Below, piece after piece: positions 27,938 through 35,981 of a DNA stretch of 64,000 nt. Position 1 is the stretch's first letter, and each line of letters starts with the position of its first letter. This DNA comes from DATFNV01 sp963827935 (GTDB taxonomy: Bacteria; Planctomycetota; Planctomycetia; Gemmatales; Gemmataceae), in the NCBI GenBank assembly GCA_963827935.1, contig CAWHCN010000021.1, forward strand, positions 62,001 to 126,000. Reading direction: 5' to 3'. The translations under genes and the position numbers were made by a program. The notes beneath the pieces are model-generated. The model saw only the letters and a list, made by a program, of their open reading frames with translations, searched no databases and was not told the DNA's origin.

Positions 27938-27944
27938 GGTGCGC

Positions 27945-28403
27945 ATGCCCGACGACGTGACTTTCCTGATGGGCAAGTTCCCGGCCGTGCTGCAGGGCGG
28001 GTTGCAGTACGCGCGCAATCACATGTGGTGCCGTACCGAAGGCAGCCGCCTTCGTTTCGGCTTCACCTCCTACGCGGTCCGCCTGATGCAGGATGTCTAC
28101 TTCCTCGACTGGTCACTCGGCAATGGCGATGCCGTTCACCAGCTCCAGGAAATCGGCCATATCGAAACCTCGAAGGCCGAGTCGGACCTCTTCGCCCCGA
28201 TCGCCGGCACCATCGTGCAGTTCAACCGCGACCTCTTGAAGGACCCCACGCCGATCAACCTCGATCTGTACGGCGCCGGCTGGCTGTTCGAGATGGAAGG
28301 CGATCCCGCCCCCCTGATGAACGTGACGGACTACCACCAGTTCCTCGCGGAGAACTGGGAAAAGACACAGCGGATGATCAAAGGCAAAATCAACGAGGAT
28401 TGA
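27945..28403 (+). CDS. GcvH-like lipoyl-carrier domain protein
   Basis: 152 residues from ATG 27945 (GTG 27939 is also possible). The barrel-sandwich hybrid carries the lipoylation motif as IETSKAESDLFAPIAGTIVQ, matching the K-A-x-S-D pattern of glycine-cleavage H proteins, with the modifiable lysine kept. GcvH-type features continue to NLDLYGAGWLFEME. None of the other glycine cleavage genes (P and T proteins) is nearby. It starts seven bases after the radical SAM gene and is followed after seven bases by a ferredoxin-type gene, so it probably serves as a lipoyl carrier in a different, unknown reaction. Confidence 0.8.
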   Translation: MPDDVTFLMGKFPAVLQGGLQYARNHMWCRTEGSRLRFGFTSYAVRLMQDVYFLDWSLGNGDAVHQLQEIGHIETSKAESDLFAPIAGTIVQFNRDLLKDPTPINLDLYGAGWLFEMEGDPAPLMNVTDYHQFLAENWEKTQRMIKGKINED

Positions 28404-28410
28404 GGCTCTC

Positions 28411-29502
28411 ATGGCCCGTCACCGTCTGACCGTCGTGCTGTCCCAGGCTCAGGGGAAGAACCCGGCCAAGCGCGCTCTGGAAGAGTCGATCGCCGCGGCC
28501 CTGATCCTGGAGCCGGGACTCGATGTGTCGATCATCCCCTATCTCTACGATCTGGGCCCCGACCACACCGGCCGACTCTTTTTGGAATCGCTCAAGGGCG
28601 ACATGCTGGTGCTGAGCTGGTTCTTCCCGCGCGCCGCCTTCTGGCTCCTCGATCGCATCAACGTGAAGGGTCAATTCGGCGAGAGCCAGCTGAAGCCGCC
28701 CGCAGATGTGGATGACGAGGAGGAAGCCGAGGGCGAGCCGGAGCCGCCCAAGGGGATCGGGGCCGTGGGCACGCCCGATCGGCACATTTACTGCCTCGAC
28801 CTGCGCGACTTCAAGAATCACGAGCCCTATGTCGCCGAGGTCCAGCGCATCGCCCAGGAATGCCGTGAGCGGCGCGACGCCAAGGACAACGGCACCTCAG
28901 CCCTGGTGCAGCTCGGCCTGCCGCCGCTCGCTCCGTCAGGTAACGGGGTCGGGGACGTCGGCTTGATCGCCCCCCTCGCCCCTGGGGGGAGAGGGGTCGG
29001 GGGTGAGGGGGAACTTCCCGGCCCGCGCTTCGCCCCAGAGCAGCTCCTGAAGGCCCCGGATCGGCGCTGGTATCCGGTGATCGACTACAGCCGCTGCACC
29101 AACTGCATGGAGTGCATCGACTTTTGCCTGTTCGGCGTCTACGGCGTGGACAGCCTGGATCGCATCTTTGTGGAGAATCAGGATAGCTGTAAAAAGGGCT
29201 GCCCGGCGTGCAGCCGGGTCTGTCCGGAACATGCGATCATGTTCCCCGATCATAAGACGCCGGCCATCGCGGGGGCGGCGGTCGGCGCGGTCAGCGGCTT
29301 GAAGATCGACCTGACACGGTTGTTCGGCGGCGGTGACGCCATCGCCATCGCCGCCGCGGAGCGCGATCGCGAGTTGGTCGCCGACGGCCGGGATGCGGTT
29401 GGATTGTCCGTCGGCATACCCAAGCGACAGGCGGATAAAGTAGAACAACCGAAGGACGACCTGGACAAACTGACCGACGCGCTGGATGCGCTGGATATTT
29501 GA
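28411..29502 (+). CDS. 2[4Fe-4S] ferredoxin-domain protein with in-frame repeat insertion
   Basis: 363 residues. The first 125 residues form an alpha/beta region without recognised family (VVLSQAQGKNPAKRALEES, VLSWFFPRAAFWLLD) and an acidic linker. Two cluster motifs follow: CTNCMECIDFC (about residues 230-240) and CKKGCPACSRVC with P-E-H-A (about 258-272), sufficient for two [4Fe-4S] clusters. Between them and the N-domain, residues about 186-202 (PLAPGGRGVGGEG) are encoded by a copy of a palindromic repeat also present at 16442-16552. An electron-transfer role next to a radical SAM enzyme is likely but inferred. Confidence 0.78.
   Translation: MARHRLTVVLSQAQGKNPAKRALEESIAAALILEPGLDVSIIPYLYDLGPDHTGRLFLESLKGDMLVLSWFFPRAAFWLLDRINVKGQFGESQLKPPADVDDEEEAEGEPEPPKGIGAVGTPDRHIYCLDLRDFKNHEPYVAEVQRIAQECRERRDAKDNGTSALVQLGLPPLAPSGNGVGDVGLIAPLAPGGRGVGGEGELPGPRFAPEQLLKAPDRRWYPVIDYSRCTNCMECIDFCLFGVYGVDSLDRIFVENQDSCKKGCPACSRVCPEHAIMFPDHKTPAIAGAAVGAVSGLKIDLTRLFGGGDAIAIAAAERDRELVADGRDAVGLSVGIPKRQADKVEQPKDDLDKLTDALDALDI
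28966..29012. repeat. CCTCACCCC-type repeat inside a coding region
   Basis: The phrase ccctcgcccc...gagaggggtcgggggtgagg is the intergenic repeat of 16442-16552, here read in frame without stops within the iron-sulfur protein gene. Confidence 0.75.
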
Positions 29503-29514
29503 GGAGGGGAAATC

Positions 29515-29745
29515 ATGCCAGAAACCCTGCAGGCGAAGTCGATGAAGCAGGAAGTCATTGATATGATCCAGCGGCTGCCCGATGACTGCACGCTGGAGCA
29601 GATTGAGTACCACATGCATGTCTACGCAGGAATCCAGCGCACGATCGCAGAGATCGATGCAGGTACGACACCAGGCGTGCCTCAGGAAGAAGTCGAGCGG
29701 AGGGTCGAAGATTGGCTCAAGTCATCTGGCGTCAATCCGCACTAG
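29515..29745 (+). CDS. Probable antitoxin of a ParE/RelE-type module
   Basis: 76 residues: MPETLQAKSMKQEVIDMIQR, then a region with EEVERRVEDWLKSSG at the end. Short, charged, helical, and overlapping the downstream toxin gene by 34 bases, the usual antitoxin-first order. GAGGGG precedes the start. No DNA-binding fold could be named from sequence alone, so the assignment is by size and context. Confidence 0.7.
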   Translation: MPETLQAKSMKQEVIDMIQRLPDDCTLEQIEYHMHVYAGIQRTIAEIDAGTTPGVPQEEVERRVEDWLKSSGVNPH

Positions 29746-30032
29746 ACGACCTCCAAGAGATCGTGGCCTATGTATCGCAACGAGCCCCGACTCGGGCCGC
29801 TGGACTGGTCGCGCGGTTTATGAAGGCAACCCGACCCCTGCAATCCTCGCCCCGCCTGGGCCGGGTGGTCCCGGAATGTGCAGAGGATGACATCCGCGAA
29901 ATTGTCAGTGTCCGGCCTTACCGGATTATCTACGTAATTCGTGGTGATACCTGTCACGTTGCACAGCTCTACCACGGCAGTCGCGACTTGAGCGCGTTCT
30001 TGAGGCCGGAGAACTTTGAAGACATCGTGTGA
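29712..30032 (+). CDS. ParE/RelE-family toxin
   Basis: 106 residues from TTG 29712, inside the antitoxin gene. The family pattern is clear: VIWRQSALDDLQEIVAYVSQ at the N-terminus, then SSPRLGRVVPE, IREIVSVRPYRIIYVIRGD and VAQLYHGSRD. The sequence does not tell whether it targets gyrase (ParE) or mRNA (RelE). Its stop overlaps a GTG start of the cyclase-like gene (GTGA at 30029), so it may be co-transcribed with it. It stands between the iron-sulfur gene and the squalene-hopene cyclase gene, suggesting insertion into that operon. Confidence 0.85.
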   Translation: MAQVIWRQSALDDLQEIVAYVSQRAPTRAAGLVARFMKATRPLQSSPRLGRVVPECAEDDIREIVSVRPYRIIYVIRGDTCHVAQLYHGSRDLSAFLRPENFEDIV

Positions 30033-31918
30033 GCATTCCCTCGGACTGGCGAATGATCGACGTTGCCCGTCTTGAATCCGCCTACCAAACCGCCCTCGCC
30101 GCCCTTCTCGCCGAGCGCACGCCGGACGGCCATTGGGTCGGCCAGCTCTCCACCTCCGCCCTTTCCACCGCCACTGCCATCAGCGCCCTGGCCCTCGTCG
30201 GCAGAAACGACCCCGCCGCTCCGGCTCACGATGACCTGATCGCCGGCGGCGCCGCCTGGCTGGCCAATCACCAGAATGCCGACGGCGGCTGGGGCGACAC
30301 GGTCAAGAGCTTCAGCAACATCTCGACCACCATGCTCTGCCGGGCCGCCTTCCACATCACGGCGACCCCGGAGCGACACGCCGATTCGCTCCGCCGGGCG
30401 GATGCCTACATGGCCGAACGCTACGGCCCCACGGCGGAAGAGCACGCCGAGGCGGTGCGGCGCCGCTACGGCAAGGACCGCACGTTTTCCGTGCCGATCC
30501 TCATGACCAGCGCTCTCGCGGGCCTTGTGGCGTGGCGTGAGGTTCCGCCGCTGCCGTTCGAGCTGGCGTGCTTTCCGCAGTCGCTGTTTCGTTTCCTGCG
30601 CCTGCCGGTCGTCAGCTATGCCCTGCCGGCACTCATCGCCATCGGGCAGGCGGTCTACCATCATCGCGGCTCGTGGAACCCTTTCCGTCGCCTGGCGATC
30701 GAGAAGAGCCTGCGCGTGCTCCAGGCGATCCAGCCATCGAGCGGCGGCTACCTCGAAGCGACGCCGTTGACCAGCTTCGTCACGATGGGCCTGGCGAGCA
30801 GCGGCCGGGCCGATCATCCGGTGGCCCGCCATGCCGTCGAGTTCCTGGCGAAGTCGGTGCTGCCGGACGGCAGCTGGCCGATCGACACCAACCTAGCGAC
30901 CTGGGTGACGACGCTGTCGATCAATGCGCTGGCGATGGCGGGGGAGCTGAAATCCCTTGAGAATCGGGAGGCGGTGCGGGAGTGGCTGGTGAAGCAGCAG
31001 TACAGGGAGCGGCACCTGTACACAGGGGCTGAGCCGGGTGGCTGGGCGTGGACCGATTTGCCGGGGGGTGTGCCGGATGCGGATGATACGGCGGGAGCGA
31101 TGCTAGCAATCCTTAGTATGAATATCCGCACCATGACCGAAGAGGGCTACCGCCGCGCCCTCCGAGAGCAAGACTTTGAGAAGGCCGCCGAAATGCGAAA
31201 TGAGATGCACGCCGATCCCCGGTACGGATGGCACAGAGGAGACCAATGGCTCCGAGAATTGCAGAACCGGGACGGGGGCTGGCCGACCTTTTGCCGGGGA
31301 TGGGGAGCGTTGCCTTTTGACCGCAGCGGGGCGGACCTCACAGGCCACGTTTTGCGAGCGCTTGCGGCTCTTGGTAGATGGTGGTCTGGACCGGAATATG
31401 ATTGGCGATCTGGTTGGGTCGTCTCACCCGACCGCGACATCGAGCGCGGTTTGGCCTATATCGCCCACACTCAGCGCCCCGACGGCTCCTGGCTCCCCCT
31501 CTGGTTCGGCTGCCAGCACGCCCCCGATGATGAGAACCCCACCTACGGCACCGCCCGCGTCCTCGCCGCTTATCGCGATCTCAAGATGATGGCTTGTGAA
31601 CCAGCGCGGCGGGGGGTCGCCTGGCTGCTGTCGGCGCAGAATGCAGACGGTGGGTGGGGTGGGGCGTTGAATACCCCGTCGAGCGTCGAGGAGACGGCGC
31701 TGGCTGTCGAGGTGCTGATTGATGCGAAGCCGCAAGCGGCTGTCGAGCGCGGATTGAGGTGGTTGATCGACCGCATCGAAGCGGGCGGATTGAACGACCC
31801 AACGCCGATCGGGTTCTACTTCGCCAAGCTCTGGTACTATGAAAAACTCTACCCGATCATCTTCAGCGTCGCCGCTCTGGGCCGGGCGCGGCGAAAAACC
31901 TACGTGGGCGGCAGTTGA
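30029..31918 (+). CDS. Squalene-hopene cyclase family protein with a UVR-like insertion
   Basis: 629 residues, close to the usual cyclase length. The catalytic acid motif DxDD is present as D350-A-D-D353 in GVPDADDTAGAML. QW-type repeats occur (QNADGGWGDT, QNRDGGWPTF, AQNADGGWGGAL), as do the C-terminal TPIGFYFAKLWYYEKLYP and GWGALPFDRSGADLT. Such enzymes cyclise squalene or related triterpenes at the membrane. An extra segment after the active motif (about residues 360-405, MTEEGYRRALREQDFEKAAE...) resembles a UvrB/UvrC helical hairpin. GTG 30029 overlaps the toxin stop; ATG 30053 is an alternative start. Product specificity is unknown. Confidence 0.82.
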   Translation: MSIPSDWRMIDVARLESAYQTALAALLAERTPDGHWVGQLSTSALSTATAISALALVGRNDPAAPAHDDLIAGGAAWLANHQNADGGWGDTVKSFSNISTTMLCRAAFHITATPERHADSLRRADAYMAERYGPTAEEHAEAVRRRYGKDRTFSVPILMTSALAGLVAWREVPPLPFELACFPQSLFRFLRLPVVSYALPALIAIGQAVYHHRGSWNPFRRLAIEKSLRVLQAIQPSSGGYLEATPLTSFVTMGLASSGRADHPVARHAVEFLAKSVLPDGSWPIDTNLATWVTTLSINALAMAGELKSLENREAVREWLVKQQYRERHLYTGAEPGGWAWTDLPGGVPDADDTAGAMLAILSMNIRTMTEEGYRRALREQDFEKAAEMRNEMHADPRYGWHRGDQWLRELQNRDGGWPTFCRGWGALPFDRSGADLTGHVLRALAALGRWWSGPEYDWRSGWVVSPDRDIERGLAYIAHTQRPDGSWLPLWFGCQHAPDDENPTYGTARVLAAYRDLKMMACEPARRGVAWLLSAQNADGGWGGALNTPSSVEETALAVEVLIDAKPQAAVERGLRWLIDRIEAGGLNDPTPIGFYFAKLWYYEKLYPIIFSVAALGRARRKTYVGGS

Positions 31919-32406
31919 GTCTTCACGCCGTGGATCTTGCCATTGCGTACCTCGACGAGCAAGGCCGCGTCGGTCACCAGTCGCTGCACGCGATTGACCT
32001 TGTCGCCCGAACGGATGTAGAGGGTCTTGCCCACGCCGGAGCCTTTGGTGATGAGGAGAAAGCGCGTCCCCGTTGCGGACCTGTCTGCCAGGACATCGAC
32101 CATGCGCAAATCGCCGCGCAGGAAGGTATCGGTATCAATGTGAGCCGCTTCTTCGGCACTGATCGCTTCACTCGTCACCTCGGGCTCGGTCCCCAGCAGA
32201 TCGTTGGCCGCCGGATCGCCAGCGTTCTTCAGGGCCATGAAACGTCGGCAAAGGTCCAATTCCGGATTCGTCGGCTCCTTGACGGTGTAATAGGCCGTGC
32301 AGCCGGCCAGCACGAGAGCGGCCAGAACCGCGCCCAGGACCCAGGGGCTATACAGTCGGCTGCGTTCAACTCGGGCCAGGTCGGACGGGGAGTACGCTTT
32401 GCGCAT
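31900..32406 (-). CDS. Membrane-anchored protein, unknown function
   Basis: 168 residues. A hydrophobic segment (about 22-36, ending LVLAGC) could be an anchor or an atypical lipobox. The rest is a soluble alpha/beta domain (TGTRFLLITKGSGVGKTLYI, LVTDAALLVEVRNGKIHG). Its end overlaps the convergent cyclase gene by 19 bases, and its start lies inside the end of the upstream GT87-like gene. No family recognised. Confidence 0.6.
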   Translation of the reverse strand: MRKAYSPSDLARVERSRLYSPWVLGAVLAALVLAGCTAYYTVKEPTNPELDLCRRFMALKNAGDPAANDLLGTEPEVTSEAISAEEAAHIDTDTFLRGDLRMVDVLADRSATGTRFLLITKGSGVGKTLYIRSGDKVNRVQRLVTDAALLVEVRNGKIHGVKTQLPPT

Positions 32407-33803
32407 GATCGTCGGCCGCCGGTTCCCAGATCACGGAAACTGCCTCCACCTTGTTGACGGTAGCAGGCCGGCCGACAGCGAGCAAGCGCTGCGATCGCGT
32501 TTGCCACAGGATCACAACGCCGACCAGCCACAGCAACAGCGTGGAGTGTCCGGCCAGGCACAGGTCGCGCGTTCAAATCGAACCCCGGCAGGTGCGCGAT
32601 GAAGTTAACCACAAAGTTGCCCGCCAGGAGCAGGGTCAGTCCCAGGCCCAGCCGCGTGGTACCGTTCGCGTCCCATTGCCACTTGATAAGGGCCATGACC
32701 AACGGCACGGCCAGGCAGAAGTAGTGTAGATGGCAGACCGGGCTGAGGATCAGCATCACTAACGTGAGCGAGCCAAGGAAGAGGAGCGGGCGCCAGCGGG
32801 GTTCGTCCGCTGAGCCGGTGCCGGCGGCCGCCAGCGTCAGCACCAGCAGGAGCAAGCCGCCGAGCCAGTGGGCCAGGCGCACCGGAGCATCCGGCTGGTG
32901 CGGGCGGGTCAGACGCTCCAGGTAGAGCGGATTGTGGATCATCGCCACCAGCGACTGGCTGTCGGTCGCGGTCAGGTCGATCAGCTCCTGGTCGCGCACA
33001 TGGTCCTCCCCGGCGCCGAGGGCCGGGCGGGCCAGGACGTTGTACCACTCGACATAAGAAGTCACCGTCCGAGAGGGCCCGAACCACGCCATCGGCAGGA
33101 CAACCACACCGAGAACCAGCCCGAGGACACATCCGGCGAGCGCCCGCCAGTCGCGCCGCCAGAGCGGATAGATCAGGAGCAAAGCGGGGATGACCTTGAG
33201 GCAGGCGGCGGCGGCCATCCAGAAACCCGCCTTCCCGGAGCGCCTAAGCAGCATGGCCGCTCCGGCGAAGCAGAGCAAGGCTAGGAGGAACAGGTTGACC
33301 TGCCCGCGCATCAGGGTCGCCGCGATCGGCGGCAGGCAGGCGAGCAAAGGCAACAGCCGCAGCGCCCACCAGCGCTGCGACCCGGCGCCCGCCTGCGGAT
33401 CGAGCGCCGCGGCCAGGACGTGCAGGCCGAGGCACAGGGCGACGACGCTCAGCCAGTACCACAGGGCCACCGAAACGGCAAACGGCAACAGCCCGCTGCG
33501 TTCCGCTCCCGCCGGCGCGTCCGCCAGCGGCATCGCGGCCAGGGCCAGGAGAGGGGGATAGTGGTAGTGCCAACGATTGTCGTCGGTGACTTCGTACAGG
33601 TCTTCGCCGGCGCGGGCGGCCCAGGCGGCACGCAGATAGACCTGCACATCGGTCATCGGCCGCCGCAGGAAGGCGCTGCGGTACTCCGTGACGATACTGG
33701 CCGCCACGCACAGCGCCATCAGCAGACCAAGGCCGAGCCAGTGCCAGCACCGGGGGCGATCGGCTGACGAACGGGCGGATGGCGCGGGTGTCAATGGTGT
33801 CAT
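32366..33803 (-). CDS. GT87/DUF2029-type membrane glycosyltransferase-like protein, one frameshift
   Basis: About 479 residues after repair, starting at ATG 33803 behind a strong GGAGGG site. Around eleven hydrophobic helices are visible. The luminal loop motif RRPMTDVQVYLRAAWAARAG, then YHYPPLLAL, follows the GT-C pattern of family 87 polyprenyl-phosphate-mannose-dependent enzymes (D-x2-V-Y near the first loop, Y-P-P). A surplus base near 32572 shifts the frame between HLPGFDLN and RDLCLAGHSTLLLWLVG. The repaired end at 32366 overlaps the next gene by 41 bases. The sugar donor and acceptor are unknown. Confidence 0.75.
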
Positions 33804-33850
33804 TGGACCTCCCTCCGTGGAGGCGGAATCGGTTCGTTAGGCTGGAATCC

Positions 33851-33903
33851 GGGCAGCCCGAAGCGCCAGCGAGGGACTCCCTCGCTGGCGCTTCGGGCTG
33901 CCC
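33851..33903. repeat. Palindrome of the CCCGAAGCG...GCGAGGG family, copy 2
   Basis: 26-nt arms 33851-33876 and 33878-33903 are perfect inverted copies with almost no loop. It lies in the gap between the GT87-like gene and the pseudouridine synthase gene. Relatives: 10558-10613 and 62612-62715. Confidence 0.85.
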
Positions 33904-33919
33904 TGCTGGCGGGCAACAC

Positions 33920-34939
33920 CTATCGCAGCGGCCGGTTTTGCCGCAGGGCGGCCAGAGTGCGCTCGAATTCGGGCGGCAGCGGGGCCTCGGCCTCGATGGT
34001 CTGGCTCCGGCGCGGATGGAAGAACCGCAGGCGGGCCGCGTGCAACGCCTGCCGGGCCAGCAGCACCTCGTCGTCGGCCGGATCGAGGCCCGAAACCAGA
34101 TCGCTCAGGTGCAGCACGTCCCGCCCGCTGTAAATCTTGTCCGCCAGCACCGGGCAGCCCACGCTGGCCAGGTGGACGCGAATCTGGTGTGTCCGCCCGG
34201 TCCGCGGGAAGATACGGCAGAAGGTGTAGCCCCGGAACCGCTCGATCACCTCATAGTAGCTGCACGCATCCTTCCCCTCGTCCTCCTCGTCGCGGTCGAG
34301 GGCGGTCATCTTGACGCGGTCGGTCGGATGCCGGCCGATGCGGGCCTCGATGTAATCGCTGTCACGGTCGAGCACGCCCTGGGTGATGGCCCGGTACTCC
34401 TTGAAGATTTTGCGGGTCTCGAATTGCATGCTCAGGTCGCGGTGCGTCGCCTCGTCCTTGGCCACCAGGATCACACCGCTGGTGTCGCGATCGAGGCGAT
34501 GGACGATGCCCGGCCGGTACTCGCCATTGGCCTGGCTGAGCTGGCTGAAATGGAACTGCAAGGCGTTGGCCAGCGTGCCGCTCCAGTGCCCCTTGGCCGG
34601 ATGCACCACCATGTCGTGCGGCTTGTTGATGACGGCCAGGTACTCGTCCTCGTACAGGATGCGCAGCGGGATGTCTTCCGGGACGGGCAGCTCGTGGGTC
34701 GGTGCCGGAAGCGTGATCCGCACGCGATCGGCGAAGCGCACCCGGTAGCTCGCCTTGCCGGGCCGATCGTTCACCAGCACGCCGCCGGCGTCGATCACCC
34801 GGCGGACGACCGAGCGGCTATAGTCCGGGAACTGGCCGGTCAGGTACTGGTCGAGACGCAGCCCCTCCACCTTGTGCCGGGCGGTCAACTCGACCGTCTT
34901 CTGGCCGTCGGCGGCAATGGAGGTGATGGCGTCGGACAT
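33920..34939 (-). CDS. RluA/RluD-family pseudouridine synthase
   Basis: 339 residues. An N-terminal S4 RNA-binding domain (RLDQYLTGQFPDYSRSVVRR, residues about 27-90) precedes the catalytic domain. The catalytic aspartate lies in GIVHRLDRDTSGVILVAK (about residue 150). The later motifs FPRTGRTHQIRVHLASVGCP and ARQALHAARLRFFHP are diagnostic. RluD isomerises uridines in helix 69 of 23S rRNA, and that target is likely but unproven here. The gene is intact. It is followed on the minus strand by the palindrome at 33851 and preceded by a TPR gene. Confidence 0.93.
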   Translation of the reverse strand: MSDAITSIAADGQKTVELTARHKVEGLRLDQYLTGQFPDYSRSVVRRVIDAGGVLVNDRPGKASYRVRFADRVRITLPAPTHELPVPEDIPLRILYEDEYLAVINKPHDMVVHPAKGHWSGTLANALQFHFSQLSQANGEYRPGIVHRLDRDTSGVILVAKDEATHRDLSMQFETRKIFKEYRAITQGVLDRDSDYIEARIGRHPTDRVKMTALDRDEEDEGKDACSYYEVIERFRGYTFCRIFPRTGRTHQIRVHLASVGCPVLADKIYSGRDVLHLSDLVSGLDPADDEVLLARQALHAARLRFFHPRRSQTIEAEAPLPPEFERTLAALRQNRPLR

Positions 34940-34958
34940 GGCAATCAGCGGTCCGAAC

Positions 34959-35672
34959 TCAGCGGTCGGGACTGGATGAAGGCTTGCTCAGCGTCTCGAG
35001 TTTGTCGTGCAGCTCCTTCGCCTGCGCCATATTGGCGTCCTTGGCCAGGTAGTCCGCGCGCTCCTGAGCGGCCTTGCCCAGAGCGCTGGTGGGATACTTG
35101 CCCGCCAGCTTCTGATACCCCTTCAAGGCCTCGTCCAGGTCGCCCAGGCTTTCGTTGGCCTTGGCCACGTTCATGAGCGCTTCCTGAGCGAGCACGGCGG
35201 TGTCCCGATCGTTGTCGGACGACTCGCCCGCCAGCCCCCGGTACAGGTCGCGAGCCTCGGTCAGGTCGCTAACTGCCTTGTCGTAGTCGGCCGTGAGGTG
35301 CTCCAGGCCGCGGCGAAACAGGGTCCGGGCCCGATCGAACTTCAGGACCCGGGCGGCCAGCGTGCCGCTATTCTCCTTGGCGTCGGCCAGTTTCTTGGCG
35401 TCGTCCAGGGCATCATCAACTTCTTGGGGGGTCGTGGCTGCGTCCAGGCGGCGTTCGGCGTCGTCCACCTTGACCCACAAGGCCGACCGGGCTTCGCTGC
35501 GGCCACGCCAGATGAAGAAGCCGATGACGCCGAGGATCACGGCCAGGAGGATCACCCCGCCCCAGATGAGCAGGGCATTGCGCGATGGCCCCGCCTTGAC
35601 GGCCTGCACCACGCGGGCCATCGTCTCGGCCAGGGCGTTGGTTTTCAGCTCGTGCCGGTGCTCCGCTTTCAT
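34959..35672 (-). CDS. Membrane-anchored TPR protein (YfgM-like)
   Basis: 237 residues from ATG 35672, which has GGGAG upstream; an upstream extension in the same frame is not supported. One transmembrane helix (about residues 33-54) is followed by helical repeats (TLFRRGLEHLTADYDKAV, VLAQEALMNVAKANESLG, LDEALKGYQKLAGKYPTSAL) resembling TPR motifs, the layout of YfgM-type periplasmic proteins that work near the secretion machinery. It lies 19 bases upstream of the RluD-like gene and is probably co-transcribed with it. Confidence 0.72.
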   Translation of the reverse strand: MKAEHRHELKTNALAETMARVVQAVKAGPSRNALLIWGGVILLAVILGVIGFFIWRGRSEARSALWVKVDDAERRLDAATTPQEVDDALDDAKKLADAKENSGTLAARVLKFDRARTLFRRGLEHLTADYDKAVSDLTEARDLYRGLAGESSDNDRDTAVLAQEALMNVAKANESLGDLDEALKGYQKLAGKYPTSALGKAAQERADYLAKDANMAQAKELHDKLETLSKPSSSPDR

Positions 35673-35833
35673 GCGGCCTGTGCTCCCGTCGGAAGGCGAC
35701 AGCCATCGGCGAGGGTGGGTCCCATCCTGCGACGGGCGGACCCGCAGCACGCCGGGCTGCTGGTAATCCCTCAATTCCAGTGATGATAGGCAGGCCGGGG
35801 AGTTGGGTCAATGCGAAAGGGGGTTCTGCTGGG

Positions 35834-35928
35834 GCGAACCGGCAGCGTAAGCTGCCGGGTTTCCCGGCGACCGGCTGCGTAAGCTGCCGGGTGGCGGCCT
35901 CAAACCCGGCAGCTTACGCAGCCGGTTC
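35834..35928. repeat. GGCAGCGTAAGCTGCC / CCGGCTGCGTAAGC palindrome cluster
   Basis: A short copy (35834-35861) is followed by 24-nt inverted arms 35869-35892 and 35904-35928. It fills the 309-base gap between two minus-strand TPR genes, where I see no gene. Confidence 0.75.
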
Positions 35929-35981
35929 GCCGGGACTTTGCTTCATCCGACACAGTAGAGCTACGCGCCCGCTACCGCTGA

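Noticed and set aside
32565..32590. A gttcaaatcgaaccc-like stretch reminiscent of a tRNA T-arm
   Set aside because: It is coding sequence of the GT87-like gene and no acceptor, D or anticodon arms can be built around it. No tRNA or rRNA gene was recognised in the window.
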